NCBI GenBank assembly: GCA_032027205.1
Contig: JAVSMN010000001.1
Location: 1,984,219-2,048,218, forward strand
DNA length: 64,000 nucleotides
DNA from: Zeimonas sp032027205
GTDB lineage: Bacteria > Pseudomonadota > Gammaproteobacteria > Burkholderiales > Burkholderiaceae_E
Direction: 5' to 3'
Both the position numbers and the translations under genes were made by a program. Under the pieces are notes generated by a model. That model was not told where the DNA came from. It was given only the letters and a program-made list of their open reading frames with translations, and searched no databases. This document shows positions 41,580-49,553 of the stretch, in pieces. Within the stretch, counting starts at the first letter, position 1. The number at the start of each line of letters is the position of its first letter.

Positions 41580-42449
41580 ATGAATATCGACGAGCTGGTC
41601 GCGATCGACATCCATACGCACGCCGAAACCTCGACGCGCATGCTCCCCGACGAGGCCGAGGCCGAGGCGCTCGAGGCGCGCGGCAGGTATTTCCGCTACG
41701 AGGTCAAGCATCCGACGATCGCGCAGATGGCCGACTACTACCGCCAGCGCAAGATCGGCTTCGTCGTGTTCAACGTCGATCACGAGAGCGGGATGGGGAT
41801 CAAGCGTATCTCGAACGAAGAGGTCGCCGAGTCGGCCGCCGAGCATGCCGACATCTGCATCCCGTTCGCGAGCATCGATCCCCGGCGCGGAAAGATGGGC
41901 GTGCGCGAAGCGCGTCGGCTGATCGAGCACTTCGGCGTCAAGGGCTTCAAGTTCCACCCGATCATCCAGGGCTTCCATCCGAACGATCGCGACGTCTATC
42001 CGCTGTACGAGGTAATCGCCGAGGCGGGCCTGCCGGCGCTGTTCCATACCGGACAGACCGGCATCGGCGCCGGCATGCGCGGCGGCGGCGGCCTGCGGAT
42101 CAAGTACGCCGATCCGATCCTGCTCGACGACGTGGCGGCCGACTTCCCCGACATGCAGATCGTGATGGCGCATCCCGCTGTGCCGTGGCAGGACGAGCAG
42201 TTGTCGGTGGCGCTGCACAAGCCGAACACGTGGATCGACCTCTCGGGCTGGTCGCCGAAGTACTTCGAGCCGAAACTCGTGCAGTACGCGAACACGCTGC
42301 TGAAGGACCGCGTGCTGTTCGGCACCGACAATCCGGTGATCCTGCCCGATCGCTGGATTGCCGATTTCGAGAAGCTCCCGATCAAGCCGGAAGTGCGTCC
42401 GCTGATCATGAAGGAGAACGCCGTCCGCCTGTTGAAGCTCGGGCGCTAG
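41580..42449 (+). CDS. Metal-dependent amidohydrolase (amidohydrolase-2 family)
   Basis: 289-aa TIM-barrel hydrolase: IDIHTHAETS gives the HxH pair, GVKGFKFHPIIQGF the next strand, PALFHTGQTGIG and IVMAHPAVPWQDEQ further metal histidines, and DRVLFGTDNPVI the final aspartate. The family includes ACMSD-like decarboxylases and lactone or 4-oxalomesaconate hydrolases; the particular reaction cannot be read. GGAGA precedes the ATG. It follows uspA closely and precedes the SpmAB gene by 45 bp. Confidence 0.85.
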   Translation: MNIDELVAIDIHTHAETSTRMLPDEAEAEALEARGRYFRYEVKHPTIAQMADYYRQRKIGFVVFNVDHESGMGIKRISNEEVAESAAEHADICIPFASIDPRRGKMGVREARRLIEHFGVKGFKFHPIIQGFHPNDRDVYPLYEVIAEAGLPALFHTGQTGIGAGMRGGGGLRIKYADPILLDDVAADFPDMQIVMAHPAVPWQDEQLSVALHKPNTWIDLSGWSPKYFEPKLVQYANTLLKDRVLFGTDNPVILPDRWIADFEKLPIKPEVRPLIMKENAVRLLKLGR

Positions 42450-42494
42450 CGCCCTGGCGGCGCTCGATTCGACTCCGACCGGCTCTTCGGCCGC

Positions 42495-43853
42495 TTGAAC
42501 GCGATCTTCCTGGCGATCGTCCTCGTCGCCTTCGGCACGGCGGCCTGGCACGAGCTTTTCTCGATCGCCGCCGACGGCGCGCCGTCGCCGATGCAGGCGC
42601 TGTCGTCGGCGACGATCGCCTCGGCCGGCGACGCGGTCACGCTCGCCATCGGACTCGTCGGCGCGATGGCGCTCTTTCTCGGGCTGATGAAGGTTGCCGA
42701 GGCGGGAGGCCTGCTGACGATCGTCGCGCGGCTGATCCGGCCGCTGATGACGCGGCTCTTTCGCGACGTGCCTGCCGAGCATCCGGCAATGGGCGCAATG
42801 GTGCTGAACCTGTCGGCCAACGCGCTCGGCCTGGGCAACGCGGCGACGCCGTTCGGCATCCGCGCGATGCAGGAACTCGACAAGCTCAATCCGCGGCCGG
42901 GAACGGCCACCGACGCGATGGCGCTGTTCCTGGCGATCAACACGTCGAGCGTCACGCTGTTGCCCACGGCAGTGATCGCGCTTCGTGCGTCGGCGGGCTC
43001 GAGCGACCCGGCGGGAATCCTGCCCACGACGCTCTTCGCGTCGATCTGCGGAACCGTTGCGGCGGTGGTGACGGCGTTCGCGTTGGCGCGCTTCTTTCCG
43101 GTGGACGCAAGCACGGGTGCGCGAGGCAATGGCGCGCGATCCGCCGTGCCGCAGTCCCGGTCGGCGTGGCCCGCCTCGGCGCCACCCGTCGACGCCGGAG
43201 TCGATGTCGCCACGACACAGGCCGACGCTTCGTTTGCCGACCGCAGCGCGAGCGCCTATCCGCTGTGGGCATCGGTGCTCGCGCTCGTGGCGCTGGCCGC
43301 GCTGGTGCCGCTCACCGTGATCTGGGGGCGGACGATCTCGCCGTGGATCGTGCCGGCGCTCGTCGCCGGCTTCCTGTGCTTCGGCCTGCTGCGCGGCGTT
43401 CGCGTCTACGAGAGCTTCATCGAAGGCGCCAAGGACGGCTTCGACGTCGCGGTGCGGATCATCCCCTACCTCGTCGCGATCCTCGTCGCCATCGGCATGC
43501 TGCGGGCAAGCGGCGCGCTCGATGCGATCGTCGGCGCGATCGGCGGCTTCACCACGCGCTTCGGACTGCCTGCCGAGGCGCTGCCGATGGCCCTGCTGCG
43601 TCCGCTGTCGGGCTCGGGCGCCTACGGCATCATGGCGTCGATCATCGGCGACCCGGCGATCGGCCCCGACAGCTACGTCGGCTACCTGGTGAGCACGCTG
43701 CAGGGCTCGTCGGAGACGACGTTCTACGTGCTCGCCGTCTACTTCGGCGCGGTGCAGGTGCGCCGCGTGCGACACACGCTGGCGGCCGCGCTCGTTGCCG
43801 ACTTCGTCGCGGTGGTGGCGGCGGTGGCGGCCTGCCGCTATCTGTTCGGCTGA
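42495..43853 (+). CDS. Fused SpmA-SpmB nucleoside-recognition (Gate) membrane protein
   Basis: The 452-aa protein contains two Gate domains. The first (NAIFLAIVLVAFGTAAW, VLNLSANALGLGNAATPFG, INTSSVTLLPTAVIALR) is SpmA-like and the second (FIEGAKDGFDVAVRIIPYL, RPLSGSGAYGIMASIIGD, GSSETTFYVLAVYFGAVQVR) is SpmB-like; a ~60-residue Ala/Ser-rich linker joins them. In sporulators these are separate genes needed for spore dehydration; in non-sporulating proteobacteria the fused form is common and its role is unknown. Start appears to be TTG, which gives the usual family N-terminus. Confidence 0.85.
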   Translation: MNAIFLAIVLVAFGTAAWHELFSIAADGAPSPMQALSSATIASAGDAVTLAIGLVGAMALFLGLMKVAEAGGLLTIVARLIRPLMTRLFRDVPAEHPAMGAMVLNLSANALGLGNAATPFGIRAMQELDKLNPRPGTATDAMALFLAINTSSVTLLPTAVIALRASAGSSDPAGILPTTLFASICGTVAAVVTAFALARFFPVDASTGARGNGARSAVPQSRSAWPASAPPVDAGVDVATTQADASFADRSASAYPLWASVLALVALAALVPLTVIWGRTISPWIVPALVAGFLCFGLLRGVRVYESFIEGAKDGFDVAVRIIPYLVAILVAIGMLRASGALDAIVGAIGGFTTRFGLPAEALPMALLRPLSGSGAYGIMASIIGDPAIGPDSYVGYLVSTLQGSSETTFYVLAVYFGAVQVRRVRHTLAAALVADFVAVVAAVAACRYLFG

Positions 43854-43920
43854 GGCTTTCGCTCCGTCGTTCGGGGCTTCCTGATCGTCGGTTACACTAT
43901 CCGTCGCGTCGCGTCCGACG

Positions 43921-44014
43921 CACTCGCTGGGGGTGCTGCCTGCCGGGATCCGTCCCGAACGGCGGCTGAGAAAGTCCCTTCGAACCTGTTGAGGTAATCC
44001 TCGCGCAGGGAAGC
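43921..44014 (+). ncRNA. TPP riboswitch (THI element)
   Basis: The conserved blocks are present in order: GGGGGTGC near 43929, GGCTGAGA at 43964-43971, GAACCTG at 43982-43988, GAGGTAATCCTCGCG with the short stem, and AGGGAA at 44007-44012. Together they form the thiamine pyrophosphate aptamer. The last block is only three bases from the ATG of the cytX-like gene, so the ribosome-binding site is inside the closing stem. TPP binding should hide it and turn translation off when thiamine is plentiful. Confidence 0.93.
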
Positions 44015-44015
44015 C

Positions 44016-45302
44016 ATGACGAACTTCGTCCGAAACACCGCACTCGTCCCGTTGTCCGACGCCGAACGCCTGTTCGGCTGGCGCGACCACGCTGCGCTCT
44101 GGCTGAGCCTCGGCGTCGGCCTGCTCGTGATGCAGGTCGGCGCCTATCTGGTGCCCGCGATGGGAACGCGCGCCGCGCTCGTCGCGATCGTCGCCGGCTC
44201 GCTGATCGGCTCGGGGCTGCTCGCCTGGACGGCGAAGATCGGCTGCGACAGCGGACTGTCCAGCGCGGGTCTGATGCACGCCGCATACGGCAGCCGCTTC
44301 GCGCGCCTGCCGGTGTTCCTCAACGTCGTGCAGCTCGTCGGCTGGACGACCTTCGAGCTCGTGATCATGCGCGACGGAACCGTTGCGATTGCGCGCGAGG
44401 CGGGCTGGCTCTCGGCCTCGTTCTGGCCGCTCGCCGTCACGCTCGCCTGGGGCGCGCTGCTGGTCGCCTTGCTCTCCGGATCGATGGTGCGGCTGGTGCG
44501 GCACTTCGTGGGCCGCTACGGACTGCCGCTCGTCGTGCTGTCGCTGCTGTGGCTCAGCTGGCAGTTCCTCGGGCGCGCGCAGGAGATCGGCTGGTCGACG
44601 CTGTGGAACCGACCCGGCGACGGCGGCATGAGCACGTTGTCGGCGCTCGATCTCGTCATCGCGATGCCGATCTCGTGGCTGCCGCTCGTTGCCGATTTCG
44701 CGCGCCACGGCCGCGACGGCGCGAGCGCGCTGCGCGGCACCTGGGTCGGCTACGCGATCGCCAATATCTGGTGCTACGCGCTCGGCGTGCTGGTCGCGCT
44801 CACGGTTCCATCCACGGACCTCGTCGCCGCGCTGCTGCTCGCGCAGGGCGGGCTCGTCGCGCTCGGGCTGATCCTGATCGACGAGGTCGACAACGCCTAC
44901 GGCGACCTCTATTCGGGATCGGTTGCCAGCCACAGCCTGCTGCCGCGCATCGGCCAGCGCAGCTGGGCGATCGCGCTCGCCGTCGGTTGCACGCTGCTCG
45001 CACTCGTTCTGCCGATGCACAGCCTCGAGCCGTTCCTGCTGCTGCTGAGCTCGGTGTTCGTGCCGTTGTACGGCGTCATCCTCGGACGCCTGGGCGGCGC
45101 CGACGATGTCGCGTCGCGCATCGGCGCCACCGGTGTGAACGGCGGTGCGGTCGCGATCTGGCTGCTCGGCGTCACGATCTTCCATCTGTCGGCCAGGTTC
45201 ACGCCCGAGCTCGGCTCGGCGCTGCCGACGCTCGCGCTGACCTTCGCGCTGGCGCGACTCACGCGCGGCGCTACCGGGTTCGCGAGCCCGCGTGCGGCGT
45301 GA
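44016..45302 (+). CDS. cytX: Hydroxymethylpyrimidine/cytosine permease (CytX-like)
   Basis: This 428-aa protein of the NCS1 (purine/cytosine permease) family has about twelve membrane helices. Family features include GWRDHAALWLSLGVGLLVMQ, SSAGLMHAAYGSRFARLPVF and VIAMPISWLPLVADFARHG. CytX proteins under TPP-riboswitch control import the thiamine precursor HMP; the riboswitch immediately upstream is the main evidence for that substrate. The ribosome site (AGGGAA) is part of the aptamer. The last codons lie in a degenerate tandem repeat that continues into the next gene. Confidence 0.88.
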   Translation: MTNFVRNTALVPLSDAERLFGWRDHAALWLSLGVGLLVMQVGAYLVPAMGTRAALVAIVAGSLIGSGLLAWTAKIGCDSGLSSAGLMHAAYGSRFARLPVFLNVVQLVGWTTFELVIMRDGTVAIAREAGWLSASFWPLAVTLAWGALLVALLSGSMVRLVRHFVGRYGLPLVVLSLLWLSWQFLGRAQEIGWSTLWNRPGDGGMSTLSALDLVIAMPISWLPLVADFARHGRDGASALRGTWVGYAIANIWCYALGVLVALTVPSTDLVAALLLAQGGLVALGLILIDEVDNAYGDLYSGSVASHSLLPRIGQRSWAIALAVGCTLLALVLPMHSLEPFLLLLSSVFVPLYGVILGRLGGADDVASRIGATGVNGGAVAIWLLGVTIFHLSARFTPELGSALPTLALTFALARLTRGATGFASPRAA

Positions 45303-45402
45303 ACGAGCGGCCTTGCGCACGCCATGGACGACCGGCCTCGCGAGCCCGCGCGTCGCATGAACGACCGCCCTCGCGGGGCCCTGCCGCATGAACGACTGTC
45401 CT
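45281..45402. repeat. Degenerate tandem repeat across a gene junction
   Basis: Four related units of 33, 25, 33 and 31 bp (45281-45313, 45314-45338, 45339-45371, 45372-45402) each end in a form of TGAACGACCGGCCT and mostly begin CGCGAGCCC. They span the cytX stop and the beginning of the methyltransferase-like gene, and give that protein a repeated N-terminus with two DRPR blocks. Confidence 0.65.
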
Positions 45403-45866
45403 GGCTCGAGCGGCTCGAGTTGATCGTGCCGCCGCCGGCCGTGACGCTCGCGGTGGGCGTGCTGATGTGGTTGCTCGCACGGTGGTTGCCGGCGCTCCAT
45501 TTCGTGCTGCCGCTGCGCGGCGTACTCGCATCGGCGCTCGCGGTCGCGGGGATCGCGTTGATGGGCGCGTGCGCACTGCAGTTCCGCCGCGCCGGCACGA
45601 CGGTCAATCCGATGAAGCCGCAGAAGGTTTCAGCGCTGGTGGATACCGGCTTCTATCGCTTCAGTCGCAATCCGATCTATCTGGCCGACTTGCTGATTCT
45701 CGTCGGCTGGGGGCTGTGGTTGTCGAACGTCGCCTCGCTCGCGGCGATCGCGCTGTTCGTCGCGTACCTGAACCGCTTCCAGATCGAGCCCGAGGAGCGC
45801 GCGTTGCACGAGGCATTCGGGGCGCAGTTCGACGCGTATCGGGGGCGGGTGCGACGGTGGATTTGA
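45324..45866 (+). CDS. Isoprenylcysteine carboxyl methyltransferase-like membrane protein
   Basis: 180 aa with four membrane segments and the PEMT/ICMT C-terminal motif: VDTGFYRFSRNPIYLADLLI, then LNRFQIEPEERALHEAFGAQ and FDAYRGRVRRWI, which bind S-adenosylmethionine and lipid in this family. Bacterial members methylate lipids or unknown isoprenoids. The start is uncertain: ATGs at 45324 and 45357 both lie in tandem repeats; the conserved part begins near ERLSWLERLELIVPPP. No partner gene is evident. Confidence 0.82.
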   Translation: MDDRPREPARRMNDRPRGALPHERLSWLERLELIVPPPAVTLAVGVLMWLLARWLPALHFVLPLRGVLASALAVAGIALMGACALQFRRAGTTVNPMKPQKVSALVDTGFYRFSRNPIYLADLLILVGWGLWLSNVASLAAIALFVAYLNRFQIEPEERALHEAFGAQFDAYRGRVRRWI

Positions 45867-45969
45867 TGGGGGCGGGCAACGCCGGTGCCGGTATTGATGC
45901 CGATCCCGATCTCCGTTGCTCCTTCCCGATACCCTTCACCTTTCGCCCTTCATCTTTCACGTCTCGAAA

Positions 45970-46962
45970 ATGACCCCGCTGTCCGTTCTCGATCTCGTCC
46001 ACGTGCGCGAAGGCGACACGCCGGCCGACGCGCTGCGCCAGGCACTCGAGCTGGCGCGGCACTGCGAGCGCTTCGGCTACCGCCGTTACTGGATCGCCGA
46101 GCACCACAACATGACGGGCATCGCCAGCGCGGCGACCTCGGTCGTCATCGGCTACATCGCAGGCGGAACGAGCACGCTGCGCGTCGGTGCGGGCGGCATC
46201 ATGTTGCCGAACCACTCGCCGCTGGTGATCGCCGAGCAGTTCGGCACGCTCGAGTCGCTGTATCCGGGGCGCATCGAGCTCGGCCTCGGACGCGCGCCGG
46301 GCACCGACCGGGTCACGATGCAAGCGCTGCGTCGCGACGCGAGCGCTGCCGACACCTTTGCCGACGACGTGCTCGAACTGCAGGCGCTGTTCGGGCCGGT
46401 GCAGCCCGGGCAGCCCTATCAGGCGGTACCTGGCGCGGGATTGAACGTGCCGCTGTGGATCCTCGGTTCGAGCCTGTACGGCGCGCAGCTCGCCGCAGCG
46501 CTCGGCCTGCCGTACTCGTTCGCGTCGCACTTCGCGCCGGAGGCGCTGATGCACGCGCTCGCCGCATATCGCGAGCGCTTCCGCGCGTCGGCGCAGCTCG
46601 CCGCGCCGTACGCGATGCCCGCGGTGAACGTCGTCGTCGCCGACACCGACGACGAGGCGCGGCGGCTGTTCACCAGCGCGCAGCAGGCGTTCACGCGGAT
46701 GATCCGCAATACGCGCGGCCGGCTGCCGCCGCCGATCGACGACATCGAGTCGTTCTGGTCGCCGGCGGAGAAGACGCAGGCGTCGCGCATGCTTTCGTGC
46801 TCGTTCGTCGGTTCGCCGCAGACGGTGCGCCGGGAGCTCGCCGCCTTTGTCGCGCACGCGAAGGCCGACGAGCTGATCGTCGCTTCGGCGATCTTCGATC
46901 CGGCCGCGCGGCGCAGGTCCTACGAGTTGCTCGCGGAGGCGTGGATCGGCGACGCGAACTAG
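45970..46962 (+). CDS. LLM-class flavin-dependent oxidoreductase (luciferase-like)
   Basis: The 330-aa protein has the bacterial-luciferase-like barrel: RRYWIAEHHNMTGIASAAT at the FMN site, RVGAGGIMLPNHSPLVIAEQ, LYPGRIELGLGRAPGTD and, near the end, SFVGSPQTVRREL. The 'MsnO8' subgroup of such proteins has this AEHHNM pattern. Likely an FMNH2-dependent monooxygenase or an F-type reductase; substrate unknown. The 100 bp before it are low-complexity CTTTC-rich repeats. It stands alone before the SAM-II riboswitch. Confidence 0.87.
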   Translation: MTPLSVLDLVHVREGDTPADALRQALELARHCERFGYRRYWIAEHHNMTGIASAATSVVIGYIAGGTSTLRVGAGGIMLPNHSPLVIAEQFGTLESLYPGRIELGLGRAPGTDRVTMQALRRDASAADTFADDVLELQALFGPVQPGQPYQAVPGAGLNVPLWILGSSLYGAQLAAALGLPYSFASHFAPEALMHALAAYRERFRASAQLAAPYAMPAVNVVVADTDDEARRLFTSAQQAFTRMIRNTRGRLPPPIDDIESFWSPAEKTQASRMLSCSFVGSPQTVRRELAAFVAHAKADELIVASAIFDPAARRRSYELLAEAWIGDAN

Positions 46963-47056
46963 GCCCGGAGTTTAGTTGGGTGTCTGCGTTTCCATCGACG
47001 GAGTTGGGCCCATTTGACATTCGGCGCCCGGCGGACGTACCTTTGAGCGGTCTCAT

Positions 47057-47111
47057 CGCGCCGATTTGAGGATCAGCTTGCGGGCGCGTTACAAGTACGG
47101 CTAAAGCGGCC
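47057..47111 (+). ncRNA. SAM-II riboswitch (SAM_alpha)
   Basis: The conserved SAM-II blocks occur in order and at normal spacing: stem strand CGCGCC (47057-47062), ATTTGA (47064-47069), GCTTGC (47076-47081), the partner strand GGCGCG (47083-47088), GTTACAAG, and GCTAAAG (47100-47106) for the pseudoknot. The element lies 68 bp before the metX frame, as expected for a methionine gene. A terminator-like hairpin follows at once, so it may act on transcription. Confidence 0.85.
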
Positions 47112-47129
47112 TGGTTCATTCCGATCGAG

Positions 47130-47160
47130 CCCGACCCGCCAGCAAGCTGGTCGGGTTTTT
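47130..47160 (+). terminator. Rho-independent terminator between SAM-II riboswitch and metX
   Basis: CCCGACC (47130-47136) pairs with GGTCGGG (47149-47155), with an alternative inner CCAGC/GCTGG helix, followed by TTTTT-cg-TTTTT. It sits 19 bp after the riboswitch and before metX, so it can attenuate metX when S-adenosylmethionine is bound. It could alternatively end transcription from the monooxygenase gene. Confidence 0.75.
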
Positions 47161-47178
47161 CGTTTTTCGGGCTTTGAA

Positions 47179-48543
47179 TTGGCTGCTCCGGATTCGCCTG
47201 TCGTGCATCCGTCCGAGGCCGCACCGGCGGGCGATGCGACCGACGCACCTGCATCCGATGCGAGCGGTGCTCCTGCGCGCGATGCGGGCGGTGCTCCTGC
47301 GTGCGAAGCGCGCGACGCGCAGCTCGCGCCCGGCTCGGTCTTCGCGTCCTCCGCCGGGGAAGCCGCGGTCCTCGCGATTTCTCCCGGTTCGGTCGGCGTC
47401 GTCGAGCCCTGTCGCATGCGATTCGCCGAGCCGCTCGCGCTCGCCAGCGGCGCGTCGATCGCCGACTACCAGCTCGTCTACGAAACCTACGGAACGCTGA
47501 ACGAAGCGCGCAGCAACGCGGTGCTCGTCTGCCATGCGCTGAACGCGGGTCATCACGTCGCCGGCACGTACGCGGCTTCGCCGAAGGACGTCGGCTGGTG
47601 GGACAACATGGTGGGCCCCGGCAAGCCGGTGGACACCGATCGCTTCTTCGTGATCGGCGTGAACAATCTCGGCAGCTGTTTCGGCTCGACCGGTCCGATG
47701 CATCCGAACCCGGCCACCGGCAAGCCCTACGGTCCCGACTTCCCGGTCGTGACCGTCGAGGACTGGGTGCACGCGCAGGCGCGGCTGGCCGATGCGCTCG
47801 GCATCGAACGCTTCGCGGCCGTGATGGGCGGCAGCCTCGGCGGCATGCAGGCGCTCGCCTGGTCGATGCTGTACCCCGATCGCATCGCGCACTGCGTGGC
47901 GATCGCCACTGCGCCGAAACTGTCCGCGCAGAACATCGCGTTCAACGAAGTCGCGCGCCGCGCGATCGTCACCGATCCCGACTTCCATGGAGGGCGCTTC
48001 TACGAGCACGGGGTCGTGCCCGCGCGCGGGCTGCAGGTGGCGCGGATGATCGGGCACATCACCTATCTGTCCGACGACGTGATGGCCGAGAAGTTCGGTC
48101 GCGCGCTGCGCAGGCACGTCAGCGACACGGCGCTGCGCAACGAGTACCGCTTCACCTTCGACGTGGAGTTCGAGATCGAGTCGTACCTGCGCTACCAGGG
48201 CGAGAAGTTCTCGTCGTACTTCGACGCCAACACGTACCTGCTGATCACGCGCGCGCTCGACTACTTCGATCCGGCGCTCGCGCACGGCGGCGATCTCGCG
48301 CGCGCGCTCGCCGGCACGAAAGCCGACTTCCTCATCGTCTCGTTCACCACCGACTGGCGCTTCGCGCCCGAACGCAGCCGCGAAATCGTCGAAGCGCTGC
48401 TCGCCAACGGTCGCCGCGTCACCTATGCGGAGGTCGATGCGCCGCACGGGCATGACGCGTTCCTGCTCGAGGATCCGCAGTACATCGCCATCGTGCGCAC
48501 GTGGTTCGACCGCGTCGCGTCGCGCGTCGGAGCCGCACGATGA
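47179..48543 (+). CDS. metX: Homoserine O-acetyltransferase/succinyltransferase with repeat-containing N-terminal extension
   Basis: The conserved part starts near residue 73 (GVVEPCRMRFAEPLALASG) and has the alpha/beta-hydrolase motifs of MetX: VCHALNAGHHVAG, nucleophile in MGGSLGGMQALAW, the acid in FTTDWRFAPERSR and the base in APHGHDAFL. It acylates homoserine, the first committed step to methionine. The start is uncertain: TTG 47179 or GTG 47203 would give an extension of 60-70 residues containing three 8-residue Asp/Ala repeats, whereas homologues have only ~13 residues there. It is preceded by a SAM-II riboswitch and terminator and overlaps metW by 4 bp. Confidence 0.88.
   Translation: MAAPDSPVVHPSEAAPAGDATDAPASDASGAPARDAGGAPACEARDAQLAPGSVFASSAGEAAVLAISPGSVGVVEPCRMRFAEPLALASGASIADYQLVYETYGTLNEARSNAVLVCHALNAGHHVAGTYAASPKDVGWWDNMVGPGKPVDTDRFFVIGVNNLGSCFGSTGPMHPNPATGKPYGPDFPVVTVEDWVHAQARLADALGIERFAAVMGGSLGGMQALAWSMLYPDRIAHCVAIATAPKLSAQNIAFNEVARRAIVTDPDFHGGRFYEHGVVPARGLQVARMIGHITYLSDDVMAEKFGRALRRHVSDTALRNEYRFTFDVEFEIESYLRYQGEKFSSYFDANTYLLITRALDYFDPALAHGGDLARALAGTKADFLIVSFTTDWRFAPERSREIVEALLANGRRVTYAEVDAPHGHDAFLLEDPQYIAIVRTWFDRVASRVGAAR
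47233..47304 (+). repeat. Three 24-bp tandem repeats in the metX 5' region
   Basis: Units at 47233-47256, 47257-47280 and 47281-47304 each begin GATGCG and have CCTGC near the end; units two and three are almost identical. In the metX frame they encode DATDAPAS, DASGAPAR and DAGGAPAC. Confidence 0.75.
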
Positions 48544-49181
48544 GCGCGCGATCCGTCGCGATCGCACCGGCGCCTGCACGCCGGCCCGTGTCGACGAACG
48601 GATTGCGCGCCGACCTCGGCCTGATCGCCGCGTGGATCTCGCCCGGTTCGCGCGTGCTCGACCTCGGCTGCGGCGACGGCGCGTTGATGGCGCACCTGCA
48701 GCGGGCGAAGGCGTGCCGCGGCTACGGCGTCGAGATCAACGACGCGCAACTGCTCGCCTGCATGCGCCGCGGCGTCGACGTCATCCAGCAGAACATCGAG
48801 GCGGGTCTGGGAATGTTCCATGCGCTCGCCTTCGACGTCGTCGTGCTGTCGATGGCGATCCAGGCCACGCGCGAGACCGAGCGAGTGCTGCGCGAGATGA
48901 GCGAGGTTGCTCGCGAGGGCATCGTGTCGTTCCCGAACTTCGGGCACTGGTATCACGCGTGGTCGATCCTGCGCGGACGCATGCCGGTGTCGCGCGAGAT
49001 GCCGTACGCCTGGTACGACACCCCGAACCTGCACCTGTCCACCGTGCGCGACTTCGAAGACTTCCTCGATCGGCTGGGGCTCGACATCACCGCGCGGGCC
49101 TTCCTCGTCGACGGCCGCCCGGTGCGACGTCTCGCCGGGCTGCGCGCTACGCAGGCAATCTACCGCTTCCGGCGTCGCTGA
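48540..49181 (+). CDS. metW: Methionine biosynthesis protein MetW
   Basis: 213 aa, methyltransferase-like fold: RVLDLGCGDGALMAHLQRAK (SAM motif I), GVEINDAQLLACMRRGVDVI, SFPNFGHWYHAWSILRGRMP and MPYAWYDTPNLHLSTVRDFE, the MetW hallmark. MetW pairs with MetX in proteobacteria and is needed for homoserine acylation. Its ATG overlaps the metX stop (ATGA), so the proteins are made together, consistent with a complex. Confidence 0.93.
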   Translation: MSARSVAIAPAPARRPVSTNGLRADLGLIAAWISPGSRVLDLGCGDGALMAHLQRAKACRGYGVEINDAQLLACMRRGVDVIQQNIEAGLGMFHALAFDVVVLSMAIQATRETERVLREMSEVAREGIVSFPNFGHWYHAWSILRGRMPVSREMPYAWYDTPNLHLSTVRDFEDFLDRLGLDITARAFLVDGRPVRRLAGLRATQAIYRFRRR

Positions 49182-49242
49182 CGACAGGCAGGGGACGCCA
49201 GAAGCAGCAGGCGACACAGGCGCACAAGCGGCGCGCGGCCGC

Positions 49243-49539
49243 TCAGCGCACGTCGGCGAACTCGGGCGTGCGCTCGAGGATGGCCCGGGCGAACGGGCAG
49301 GTGCAGCGCAGCCGCAGGTTCTCGTCGCGTGCCCACTGCGCGATCTCGGCCACCAGCCTGCGACCGCAGCCGGAGCCGCGCAGTTCGTCGTCGATCCACG
49401 TGCGATCGATTGTCGTGTAGCGCGGCGCGCGCGTGTAGGTGAGCTCCGCAACGCGTTCGCCCCGGCGCAGGACGTAGAACGCACCGCCGTCGGCGTTGTG
49501 GGTGTGCAGGATCGGGTCTTCGCAACGAGGTGTGGTCAT
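49243..49539 (-). CDS. GNAT-like N-acetyltransferase (YjdJ/Gtn-type)
   Basis: A 98-aa short GNAT: GGAFYVLRRGERVAELTYTR, DELRGSGCGRRLVAEIAQWA (acetyl-CoA loop with G-x-G-x-G/A spacing) and CTCPFARAILERTPEFADV with the conserved Cys-Pro. This compact family uses a cysteine near the active site; its acceptor is unknown. It lies 14 bp downstream of the sugar dehydrogenase start region in the opposite sense of metW and is probably the first gene of, or beside, the leftward operon's end. Confidence 0.82.
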   Translation of the reverse strand: MTTPRCEDPILHTHNADGGAFYVLRRGERVAELTYTRAPRYTTIDRTWIDDELRGSGCGRRLVAEIAQWARDENLRLRCTCPFARAILERTPEFADVR

Positions 49540-49553
49540 GCCCGGCCTCTCGT

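Noticed and set aside
41127..45500. 1457-codon open frame on the minus strand
   Set aside because: It lies antisense to uspA, amidohydrolase, SpmAB and cytX genes and is made of Arg/Glu/Asp/His-rich sequence without family motifs; a GC-driven shadow.
45867..45969. CTTTC/CACCTTT-rich sequence before the luciferase-like gene
   Set aside because: Short low-complexity run with no clear unit or function.
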